9,091 nt of DNA from Sandaracinaceae bacterium (GTDB lineage: Bacteria > Myxococcota_A > Polyangia > Polyangiales > Houyiibacteriaceae), in the NCBI GenBank assembly GCA_012514415.1, contig JAAZAH010000046.1:1-9091 (forward strand), written 5' to 3'. How positions within the stretch are numbered: position 1 is the first letter of the stretch; the number at the start of each line of letters is the position of its first letter. Positions 1-5,586 of this stretch are shown piece by piece. The translations under genes were made by a program, and so were the position numbers. The notes under the pieces are model-generated. The model was not told the origin of the DNA and did no database searches. It saw only the letters and a program-made list of their open reading frames with translations.

Positions 1-1
1 G

Positions 2-274
2 AGCCTCGCCTACGCAAGCACCGTCCATAAGGTGCAAGGAAGCGAGTTCGACGCCATCGTCCTCCTTCTCCATCCGAGCCATTACCTCCTGCTCGATCGG
101 GCGATGCTCTACACCGCGCTCACACGCGCCAAACGTCTCGCTGTGATCCTCAGCGATCGCCAATCGCTCGAGATGGCTGCGCGAAACGCTCGCGCACGCG
201 AGGTCAACGATCGCCTTCCCCTTCGGATGATGGAAGCGCCCGATCCGGCTGCGACGCATGAACGCCCGCGCTGA
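2..274 (+). CDS. recD2: RecD2-like ATP-dependent DNA helicase, C-terminal fragment (5' end outside the window)
   Basis: This is the last 90 residues of a superfamily 1 helicase, open at the left edge and ending at TGA 272-274. The run TVHKVQGSEFD near the edge is helicase motif V of the RecD/UvrD_C_2 fold, which couples ATP hydrolysis to DNA movement. The later YTALTRAKRL is motif VI, with the arginine that contacts ATP. The ending, an AARNARAREVNDRL segment after a predicted strand, matches the usual end of RecD2 proteins, the RecBC-independent 5'-3' helicases of DNA repair. The family usually has Ser where this protein has Val in HKVQGSE. A short Pro/Arg-rich tail follows. The next gene is convergent. 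TraA-type or other RecD-like helicases share these motifs, so RecD2 is the best rather than the only reading. The N-terminal domains and Walker A motif cannot be seen. Confidence 0.85.
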   Translation, partial: SLAYASTVHKVQGSEFDAIVLLLHPSHYLLLDRAMLYTALTRAKRLAVILSDRQSLEMAARNARAREVNDRLPLRMMEAPDPAATHERPR

Positions 275-289
275 GTCGCCCGCCGCAAC

Positions 290-313
290 GCGCGCTTGCC
301 TGGAGGCCCGCGC
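290..313. terminator. Imperfect hairpin between convergent genes, weak terminator candidate
   Basis: Between the convergent helicase and hydrolase genes (275-342), GCGC at 292-295 and GCC at 298-300 can pair with GGC at 305-307 and GCGC at 310-313. The loop is TGGA, with a two-base internal loop in the stem. No T-run follows on either strand, so intrinsic termination is doubtful. In GC-rich DNA such a fold could arise by chance. Confidence 0.15.
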
Positions 314-342
314 ACTACCGACCTAAGCCGCACTAGCTCACC

Positions 343-1488
343 TTACGCGTTGGAAGCTTTGCGCTCGAAAAGGGCGTCGTGGACTCCGACGAGTCCATCG
401 TGGAAGGCGGGACGAAAGCCCGTGATGCGCTTATTCGCTCGGCTGGGATGGACCCGGTTGGTAAGAAGGACGATGGCGAGATCGCGCCGCGGATCACACC
501 AGAACGAGGTTCCTGTAAATCCGAGGTGACCAAAAGCGCTGGGGTCCATACGGCTTCCGGCGGAGCTTCCGCTCTCGCTCTTTCCATCAAAGCCGAGCCG
601 ATAGGTGGAGTCCGCCTGCGGCATCAAGGCGCCAATCAACGCCTCCCTCGGGAAGACATCGCTCCGGTCAGCGAGGACATCAAGGATCGCGCGCGCGAAG
701 ACTGCGACGCCGCGCGCCGTTCCAAACAGCCCCGCATGGCCCGAGACCCCGCCCATCGCCGCCGCATTCTCGTCGTGCACCTCGGCCCGAATGATACGCC
801 CGCGAAAATCACACCGTTCGGTAGGAGCGATGCGTCTCGACACAATCGTCCGCGAGGGCGCCCCGCTTCCTCCGATATAGAAGACCTCTTGGCGAATCCC
901 AAGGGGTCCCGTGACGTTCTCCGCGACAACGCGATCGAGCGGAGCGCCCGCCATGGCCGCGATCATGGCCCCGGCCACGATATAGCCAAGATCGCTATAT
1001 TGCGTCCGCTGATCCGCCGGACATTCCCGTCGGCGCGCCGCTTCGGCAACAATCCAGCGTCGCGCAGCGGGGGAACCGAGCGCGTGCGGAAGGTCAAGGA
1101 AAAGCCCGCCCCACGCACTGAACCCCGAGCGATGCGAGAGAAGCTGGCGGAGCGTGACATCCGCAGCCACGCCTCCGCGAAGATCGGCGAGCACATCTTC
1201 GGCCGGGCGATCGAGCTCAATCTCTCCGCGATCGGCCGCGACCAGCGCAGCGACAGCGACGAACGATTTCGTGATGGAAGCGAGATCGTAAATCGTATCG
1301 CTCCGGACGCGAGCCGAGTTGTTTTCGTGGCTCAAACTGCCCGCGAAGCCTTCCGAGAGGAGGTGCGCGCCATCTCGATAGATGCTGGTCGCCGCGACCC
1401 CGCCCGGGAAGACCCCGCCCGAGACGCCTGCCTCGAGAAGGCGCCGCATGGCTTCTTGAAATCGGATCTGTGCGAGCGAAGGCATCAC
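343..1488 (-). CDS. Beta-lactamase-fold serine hydrolase (class C beta-lactamase/penicillin-binding-like, COG1680 type)
   Basis: The 381-residue protein has the serine hydrolase triad of motifs. S71-I-T-K74 carries the likely nucleophile Ser71 and general base Lys74. Y164-S-D166 takes the place of the YxN motif. H321-L-G323, followed by FTGTSFW, matches the third (KTG/HxG) motif. A VHDENAAAMGGVSGHAGLFGT stretch around residues 238-257 and LLTNRVHP near 341-348 resemble the YbbE-like esterase/peptidase branch. The family cleaves esters, beta-lactams or D-amino-acid peptides; the substrate cannot be told. No signal peptide or lipobox is visible, so it may be cytoplasmic, unlike many relatives. 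The start is GTG 1488 or ATG 1485; a GGGGGAG ribosome site lies 10 bases before the GTG, and an in-frame stop at 1510-1512 excludes longer versions. The gene is divergent from truD and stands alone. A 394-codon antisense frame covering it is a shadow. Confidence 0.88.
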   Translation of the reverse strand: MMPSLAQIRFQEAMRRLLEAGVSGGVFPGGVAATSIYRDGAHLLSEGFAGSLSHENNSARVRSDTIYDLASITKSFVAVAALVAADRGEIELDRPAEDVLADLRGGVAADVTLRQLLSHRSGFSAWGGLFLDLPHALGSPAARRWIVAEAARRRECPADQRTQYSDLGYIVAGAMIAAMAGAPLDRVVAENVTGPLGIRQEVFYIGGSGAPSRTIVSRRIAPTERCDFRGRIIRAEVHDENAAAMGGVSGHAGLFGTARGVAVFARAILDVLADRSDVFPREALIGALMPQADSTYRLGFDGKSESGSSAGSRMDPSAFGHLGFTGTSFWCDPRRDLAIVLLTNRVHPSRANKRITGFRPAFHDGLVGVHDALFERKASNA

Positions 1489-1498
1489 GCCGATCTCA

Positions 1499-1505
1499 CT
1501 CCCCC
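1499..1505 (-). promoter_or_regulatory. Ribosome binding site of the serine hydrolase gene
   Basis: On the minus strand this reads GGGGGAG, 10 bases before GTG 1488 and 13 before ATG 1485. The spacing favours GTG, although both starts give nearly the same protein. Confidence 0.5.
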
Positions 1506-1676
1506 GGTCTCAAACGCGCGATCCATCCGCTCCACGCGGCGAGCGACTGAGCCCTCCCCATAAAAACCGGATAAGCTCATGCAAATACGGACGCGCAGCG
1601 AAGCGGGCGCACTCATCCCAACGCGTGACTTAGGCCATCCTCCTCGTATTCTGCGTAACACCGTTCGCTACCCTTA

Positions 1677-1692
1677 TTCTTGAATACAAGAA
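1677..1692. promoter_or_regulatory. Inverted repeat TTCTTG-N4-CAAGAA before truD, operator or leader hairpin candidate
   Basis: TTCTTG (1677-1682) and CAAGAA (1687-1692) are exact reverse complements around AATA. The repeat ends 17 bases before the truD ATG and overlaps the possible TATTCT -10 hexamer. A dimeric regulator could bind here, or the RNA could fold into a small hairpin close to the ribosome site. The symmetry is seen directly; the function is inference, and a chance repeat in AT-rich DNA is possible. Confidence 0.3.
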
Positions 1693-1709
1693 ATTCACCT
1701 CTCGAGTAA

Positions 1710-2786
1710 ATGAGATTCTCATTGTCCCTTCTAAATCCCCCCTCACCCCTCCCTAGGATCAGCCGCAATCTCCCAGCTATTGGCGGTGTTTATCGCGCAT
1801 TTTTAGACGATTTCATCGTAAAGGAAGAGGCTACTTACCTACCGGTAGGTAGCGGCAGCCATCTCTTTGTCCTGGTTGAGAAGCGCGGTATGACGACGCC
1901 AATTGCGATTGAAAAACTCGCCGCAGCCCTCGGTGTTCGGGCGCGAGATGCGGGTTTCGCAGGCATGAAGGATCGCCATGCGATCACCACACAGTGGCTC
2001 TCTTTCGAAGGGGCCGATCGCGGGCGCGCGCTCTCGCTCGATCTCCCAGGCATTCGGGTGCTCGACGCCGCCTATCACGAGAGGAAGCTCAAAACGGGTC
2101 ATCTCCGGGGCAACCATTTCGAAATTCGCGTGCGCGAAGTCGACGAAGCGCATCGCGGGCAGATCGAGGACATCCTCGACCTCATCCGGCAACAGGGGCT
2201 GCCAAACTATTTCGGCGTGCAGCGCTTTGGGCGTGGAGACAATGTCCGTCGCGCTCTCGCCTTTCTTCAGGGCGAGACGCGCCCGCCTTCAAAGCCCTAT
2301 GAGCGGCGTCTGCTGGTCTCGGCGCTCCAATCCCAGCTCTTCAACCACTACCTCGCCGAGCGGGTCCTCGAGGATCGCCTCGGCATCATCGAGGCCGGCG
2401 AACTCGTCAAGAAAGCCGACACTGGGGGGATCTTTACGGCTGAGGATGTCGAAGAGGTCCAAGCTCGGGCCGATCGCTTCGAGGTTCACCCCACCGGCCC
2501 GATCTTCGGGCCGAAGATGAGCTGGCCTACCGGTCGGCCCCGCCAGCGTGAGGAGGCGATCCTCGAGCACCTCGACCTCGACGAAGACGCCCTCAGCCGC
2601 ATGGGAAAACTCGGCGCCGGGACGCGGCGGGTCGTTCGCATCGTCCCGAAGGATCTACACGCAGAGCTCGACGATGGCGTCCTCACGCTCCGTTTCTTTC
2701 TCCCCAAAGGCGCCTACGCGACCAATCTCCTTGAAGAAATCTTCAAAGAGGGCCTCATCGAGCAAAAAAATCCTCCCCGGGAATAG
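1710..2786 (+). CDS. truD: tRNA pseudouridine(13) synthase TruD
   Basis: TruD converts uridine 13 in the D arm of certain tRNAs, such as tRNA-Glu in E. coli, to pseudouridine. The protein has 358 residues, near the E. coli length of about 349. GFAGMKDRHAITTQ at 82-95 holds the catalytic aspartate D88, matching E. coli D80. KTGHLRGNHF (128-137), NYFGVQRFGRG (166-176), SALQSQLFN (204-212), GPIFGPKM (263-270) and FFLPKGAYATN (329-339) are the other family blocks, all intact and in order. The start is ATG 1710. The ribosome site is weak (CTCGAG nearby), but LPRISRNLPAIGG at 14-26 matches how the family begins, so few residues could be lost. The first 50 codons are AT-rich (TTA, CTA, GTA, AAA) and differ from the rest of the gene. 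The hydrolase gene is divergent; exbB follows after 101 bases on the same strand, with no functional tie expected. Confidence 0.97.
   Translation: MRFSLSLLNPPSPLPRISRNLPAIGGVYRAFLDDFIVKEEATYLPVGSGSHLFVLVEKRGMTTPIAIEKLAAALGVRARDAGFAGMKDRHAITTQWLSFEGADRGRALSLDLPGIRVLDAAYHERKLKTGHLRGNHFEIRVREVDEAHRGQIEDILDLIRQQGLPNYFGVQRFGRGDNVRRALAFLQGETRPPSKPYERRLLVSALQSQLFNHYLAERVLEDRLGIIEAGELVKKADTGGIFTAEDVEEVQARADRFEVHPTGPIFGPKMSWPTGRPRQREEAILEHLDLDEDALSRMGKLGAGTRRVVRIVPKDLHAELDDGVLTLRFFLPKGAYATNLLEEIFKEGLIEQKNPPRE
1836..1851. repeat. 16-base perfect palindrome TACCTACCGGTAGGTA inside truD
   Basis: The sequence reads identically on both strands and lies 126 bases into truD, where it encodes Y-L-P-V-G plus the first base of the next codon. 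It uses CTA and GTA codons that are unusual here. GGCT at 1829-1832 and AGCC at 1857-1860 could extend the fold beyond two short unpaired stretches. It may be an intragenic operator, a hairpin in the early mRNA, or chance. Confidence 0.4.
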
Positions 2787-2828
2787 ATCGGTGCATTTAG
2801 GCCTTGCTCCTGCTACTAAGCCCCCTGT

Positions 2829-2843
2829 AGCCGAGCTTCGGCT
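2829..2843 (+). terminator. Small hairpin between truD and exbB, terminator candidate without T-run
   Basis: AGCCGA (2829-2834) pairs with TCGGCT (2838-2843) around a GCT loop, 43 bases after the truD stop and 45 before exbB. No T-run follows (GTCAGATT), so efficient intrinsic termination is doubtful. It may attenuate read-through or be part of the exbB leader. The rest of the 101-base gap holds no clear promoter. Confidence 0.3.
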
Positions 2844-2887
2844 GTCAGATTCGCGCCCGCTGCGCTCAAGAGGCAAGGTTTCGGAAA

Positions 2888-3529
2888 ATGGATATTCAAG
2901 AACGCTTAACAGCTTTCGCGATGCTCGGCGCGACGTGGGTGATGTGGCTCCTCGTCGGCCTCTCCATCATCGGCCTCGCGATTGTTTTCGATCGCATCTA
3001 CTATTTCTTCTCGACCCGTGACGATCTACCGAAGCTTCGGAGAGCGCTCCAAGAGCGTTATGCCGAGGGCGATCTCGAAGGCGCGAAGAAGTTAACCGAG
3101 GCCTCGAACGCCGAATCCGCGAAGATCGTCGGCGAAATGATCGATGTCTTCGAGATGGGCCCCCAGAGCCTAGAAGAGCGCCTCGAGGGCGAGAGCGCGG
3201 TCACGAAAGGTGCCATGGAGCGCAATCTCGCCTTCCTTGGAACCGTCGGAAACAACGCCCCCTTCGTCGGCCTCCTCGGAACCGTCATCGGCATCATCCG
3301 CGCCTTCCACGAGCTCGATCAGAGCCAGGGTGAGGTCACGAGCAGCCTGATGGCTGAGATCGGTGAAGCGCTTGTCGTCACCGCCATCGGCCTCCTCGTC
3401 GCCATCCCCGCGGTCGCCATGTACAACTATTTCGGTCGGGTCATTCGCTATCGCCTAAGCTTCACCAACGCGATGGCGAGCGATCTCCTCGCGCTCTCCA
3501 AAAAGGCGAGCGAAAAGAACGAGGCCTGA
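2888..3529 (+). CDS. exbB: ExbB, MotA/TolQ/ExbB proton channel protein of the Ton system
   Basis: ExbB is the scaffold of the inner-membrane Ton motor. It forms the ring around ExbD through which protons flow to energise TonB. The 213-residue protein has three hydrophobic segments, at about 13-36, 115-137 and 160-181, with a cytoplasmic loop of about 75 residues between the first two. FVGLLGTVIGIIRAF (126-140) and E160-ALVVTAIGLLVAIPAVAMYNYF are the family signature. E160, T165 and T132 match E. coli E176, T181 and T148, which line the proton path, so the channel looks functional. The start is ATG 2888; CGGAAA touches it and AAGG lies 9 bases upstream. The gene opens a tight operon with exbD (1-base gap) and tonB. 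TolQ is the close alternative, but the adjacent exbD and tonB and the absence of tolA, tolB and pal support ExbB. Confidence 0.93.
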   Translation: MDIQERLTAFAMLGATWVMWLLVGLSIIGLAIVFDRIYYFFSTRDDLPKLRRALQERYAEGDLEGAKKLTEASNAESAKIVGEMIDVFEMGPQSLEERLEGESAVTKGAMERNLAFLGTVGNNAPFVGLLGTVIGIIRAFHELDQSQGEVTSSLMAEIGEALVVTAIGLLVAIPAVAMYNYFGRVIRYRLSFTNAMASDLLALSKKASEKNEA

Positions 3530-3530
3530 G

Positions 3531-3977
3531 ATGGCGCGGCGCTCCATCGAAATTGAGGACGAAGCTCCCATCACAGCGATCAACGTCACCCCGCTCGTCG
3601 ACGTTGTCTTGGTCCTTCTTATCATCTTGATGGTCACGGCGACCGCGATCGTTCGGCAGGCCGATATCCCCGTCGAGCTTCCCGAGGCCGAGACGGGCGA
3701 CACGTTGCAGAAAGAGCAGCCGACCACCCTCGCGGTCTCCATCGATCACGAGGGAAACATCTATCTTGACGCTGAAAAGATCGAGCTCGAAGGGCTCCGC
3801 TTGAAGGCGCGCGAGGCGCGGGCAAACGATCCTGAAACGCGTGCAATCCTCAACGCGGATGCGCGGATCTCGCACGGTCAGGTCGTGAAGGTCATCGACA
3901 TCCTCCGCCAAGAGAGTGTGATCAAGTTTGCGATCAATGTGCGCCCTTCCGATTTGAGCGGAGCGCCTAAAGATTGA
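3531..3977 (+). CDS. exbD: ExbD, proton-channel partner of ExbB (ExbD/TolR family)
   Basis: ExbD sits inside the ExbB ring and transmits proton-driven motion to TonB in the periplasm. The 148 residues show a short cytoplasmic start (MARRSIEIEDEAPITAINV), one membrane segment at about 22-43, and a periplasmic domain. The signature INVTPLVDVVLVLLIILM contains D24, equivalent to the essential proton-carrying Asp25 of E. coli. The periplasmic part (about 45-142) has the family pattern of alternating strands and helices: LAVSIDHEGNIYLD, an ILNADARISHGQVVKVIDIL stretch, then FAINVRP. The ATG lies one base after the exbB stop. GAGG inside the end of exbB is about 6 bases upstream and can serve as ribosome site, so translation is probably coupled. 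TolR is the alternative reading, less likely beside tonB. Confidence 0.94.
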   Translation: MARRSIEIEDEAPITAINVTPLVDVVLVLLIILMVTATAIVRQADIPVELPEAETGDTLQKEQPTTLAVSIDHEGNIYLDAEKIELEGLRLKAREARANDPETRAILNADARISHGQVVKVIDILRQESVIKFAINVRPSDLSGAPKD

Positions 3978-3980
3978 GGG

Positions 3981-4814
3981 ATGAGGCGCTCACTCCGATT
4001 GGCCTACGATCGCCGTGTGCTCATCGTCGCGCTCCTCGTGAGTCTCCTCTCGCACTTGCTCTTCGGCGAGGGACTCAAGGCACTGCCGGGCTCCGTTGAA
4101 GTCAGCGGACCGAAAGCGCCGCGCGAGGTTTTCGTCGAAGTGAGCCCCGTCGTGGAGGAGCCCCCGCCTCCGCCGGAGCCGGAACCCGAGCCTGAGCCCG
4201 TCGCGCCCGAGCCCGAGCCAGAGGTCGTCGTCCCGCCACCGAAGGCGCCGCCGAAGCCGCGAACCGTGCGAAGGCCCCCTTCCGAGCCGACGCCGCCTGA
4301 ACCGCCCGCCCCTGCCCGCGAAAACATCGCGGATTTCTCCGGTCTCGTTCTCACCGGAAAGGGCAATCGTGGATTCACCGCTCCCCAAGGGGATCAGAGC
4401 GACCGAGAGGGGCCCATCGGGCGTCCGGGTGGCGTGACGACCGGACGCAACCGTGAAGGCGTCGAAGGCGGCGTGGTCGGCGGCAAGGGCGATGCCGTCG
4501 TCGCCGTCGGAGATCTCTCAAGCCGACCAAGCCCGCCCACCGCAGCGTACGACACCTATCTCGCTCGCAACTATCCGGCCGAGGCGCGAAGCCGCGGCGT
4601 AAGCGGCTCGGCGCTCGTCTCGCTCGTGATCGGATCGGATGGTCGCCCTCGCAATGTCCGCGTACGACGCGAGCGTCCCGAAGGGTTCGGCTTCGGCGAG
4701 GTGTGCGCTGCGATGTTCCGCTCGGGACCGGCGTGGAGTCCTCCGCGCGATCGCAGTGGCAAGCCCGTGGCCACCCGCATCACGTTCGAGTGCGAATTCT
4801 CGCTCCGCCGCTAG
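3981..4814 (+). CDS. tonB: TonB energy transducer
   Basis: TonB spans the periplasm and passes ExbB/ExbD motion to outer-membrane receptors that import siderophores, vitamins or other substrates. The 277 residues read as: a basic start; a membrane anchor at about 12-30 containing S21 and H25 in SLLSH, like the SxxxH anchor motif of E. coli TonB; a Pro-rich, Glu-rich spacer at about 54-112; a Gly-rich segment at 120-175 (FSGLVLTGKG, GPIGRPGG); and a C-terminal domain at about 188-277. That domain has YPAEARSRGVSGSALVSLVI and GRPRNVRV, typical of the TonB_C fold. The start lies 3 bases after exbD. GAGGG touches the ATG directly, and translation is probably coupled. Two cysteines, C242 and C271, lie in the C-terminal domain and could form a disulfide. 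No TonB-dependent receptor is nearby, so its client is unknown. Confidence 0.92.
   Translation: MRRSLRLAYDRRVLIVALLVSLLSHLLFGEGLKALPGSVEVSGPKAPREVFVEVSPVVEEPPPPPEPEPEPEPVAPEPEPEVVVPPPKAPPKPRTVRRPPSEPTPPEPPAPARENIADFSGLVLTGKGNRGFTAPQGDQSDREGPIGRPGGVTTGRNREGVEGGVVGGKGDAVVAVGDLSSRPSPPTAAYDTYLARNYPAEARSRGVSGSALVSLVIGSDGRPRNVRVRRERPEGFGFGEVCAAMFRSGPAWSPPRDRSGKPVATRITFECEFSLRR
4161..4226 (+). repeat. Pro-Glu repeat tract in tonB
   Basis: Residues 61-82 of TonB are built of proline runs and repeated Glu-Pro pairs, encoded by near-repeats of GAGCC(G/C). Such stiff Pro-rich spacers let TonB reach across the periplasm. The short repeats could expand or contract by slippage. Confidence 0.75.
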
Positions 4815-4894
4815 TCAGCCCTCGCCAACCCCTCCCCGACGTCGAAGCGCCGAGATTTTGACCGCATCTCCGCAATTCCCTTAAATCGCGGGAG
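4815..4894 (+). other. Gap between tonB and the lipoprotein gene
   Basis: I see no hairpin followed by a T-run and no clear promoter in these 80 bases. GATTTTG at 4854-4860 is the only T-rich spot and has no convincing stem before it. Read-through from tonB into the lipoprotein gene is therefore plausible. Confidence 0.3.
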
Positions 4895-5527
4895 ATGCCT
4901 CGCCTCCTTTCGAAAGCCCTCCTCACGCTACTTCTTCTCCCCGCCTGCTTCGGCGAGGATCAAGAGCCTCCCGGTGAGCTCTATGGCGAGTATCAGATCG
5001 TTGGCACGCTGCGCGTCCATGAATGCGGCGAGCAAGCCGTTCCCCTTCTGCTCCCTTACACCCCCCAGCTCACCATCCGCCGCTTTGAGACGGGGAGAGC
5101 CTACCTCCTCGATCAAAATGGAGAAGCGATCGACGGAAGCGTCGGGAAGGATGGCGGCTTTTACTTCAGCTCGCAATCGGAAAGCGAGATGATCGCGCCG
5201 GATCCGGATGAATTCTTCGGGCATCCCGGCTGTGCACTCGTCACGACCGTCGTCTTCGAAGGCGTCGCCGATCGCTCCCCGGTATTCGAGGAAGGCGAGG
5301 AGCTCGAGCAGCTCGAAGAGGCGCTCGACGGTATGATGCGCACTCGGATCGCGCCCATGGCCGGAAGCGATTGCACGCCCCTTCTCGCGCACGCAAACCA
5401 AGGCGGAGCCTTTCGAACGCTTCCATGTGAGATCATCCTCGACCTCGAGGGCAGCGCCATCCCGCGCCACGCCCCGCCCGAAGAAGAAGACGGGACAGAC
5501 GACGAATCGCCGCAGCGCTCGTCGTAG
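4895..5527 (+). CDS. Predicted lipoprotein of unknown function, Cys-rich
   Basis: I do not recognise a named family. The 210 residues start with a lipoprotein signal: basic MPRLLSK, a hydrophobic run, and lipobox L-P-A-C with C18 as the lipidated residue. Proline at the second lipobox position is slightly unusual. After a Glu/Pro-rich linker, GEYQIVGTLRVHECG (31-45) begins a likely beta-rich domain. This opening resembles lipoproteins I associate with myxobacteria, from memory. C44, C113, C160 and C178 could form two disulfides. An acidic helix lies at 131-147, and the tail is polar and acidic (EEEDGTDDE). ATG 4895 is the only usable start, because a TGA at 4859-4861 closes the frame upstream. 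GGGAG touches the ATG with no spacer, which is unusual. It lies 80 bases after tonB on the same strand and may share its transcript. The opposite-strand frame (4928-5554) lacks such features. Confidence 0.75.
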   Translation: MPRLLSKALLTLLLLPACFGEDQEPPGELYGEYQIVGTLRVHECGEQAVPLLLPYTPQLTIRRFETGRAYLLDQNGEAIDGSVGKDGGFYFSSQSESEMIAPDPDEFFGHPGCALVTTVVFEGVADRSPVFEEGEELEQLEEALDGMMRTRIAPMAGSDCTPLLAHANQGGAFRTLPCEIILDLEGSAIPRHAPPEEEDGTDDESPQRSS

Positions 5528-5586
5528 ACGATGCAAACGAGGAGCCGCGCTCAAGCACGGACCTCAGCCGAGCCACCGCGAACGCT
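5528..5586. other. Gap between convergent lipoprotein gene and radA
   Basis: These 59 bases should hold terminators for both genes. I find no strong stem followed by a T-run on either strand, so termination may be Rho-dependent or lie inside the genes. Confidence 0.25.

Larger units (their letters stand above)
1489..1709. promoter_or_regulatory. Divergent intergenic region between the serine hydrolase gene and truD
   Basis: These 221 bases must hold the promoters of both divergent genes. The half next to truD is AT-rich: 1681-1740 is about 38% GC by count, far below the window average. A TATTCT hexamer at 1675-1680 could be a -10 element for truD. The nearest TTGACA-like hexamer, TTCTGC at 1649-1654, is 20 bases away, which is too far for a normal sigma-70 promoter. 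No riboswitch or small gene was recognised. Apart from the inverted repeat listed separately, I see nothing firm. Confidence 0.4.

Noticed and set aside
343..1488. Antibiotic-resistance beta-lactamase
   Set aside because: The fold matches, but no export signal is seen, the second motif is YSD, and the blocks resemble general esterase/peptidase relatives. Calling resistance is not supported.
379..1563. 394-codon plus-strand open frame opposite the serine hydrolase
   Set aside because: It is slightly longer than the hydrolase but shows no family motif and is charged and low in hydrophobic order. The minus frame carries SITK, YSD and HLG motifs with a ribosome site. Long antisense frames are common in GC-rich genes.
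3990..4388. Gly/Arg/Ser-rich minus-strand frames opposite tonB
   Set aside because: Their repeats are only the complement of the Pro-Glu spacer of TonB.
2888..4814. Tol-Pal system in place of Ton
   Set aside because: The third protein has a TonB-like anchor, Pro-rich spacer and TonB_C domain, and no tolB or pal is present. The adjacent lipoprotein lacks a recognisable OmpA-like domain.
4928..5554. 208-codon minus-strand open frame opposite the lipoprotein
   Set aside because: It is nearly the same length as the lipoprotein gene but has no lipobox or recognised motif. The plus frame has a proper lipoprotein signal and follows tonB.
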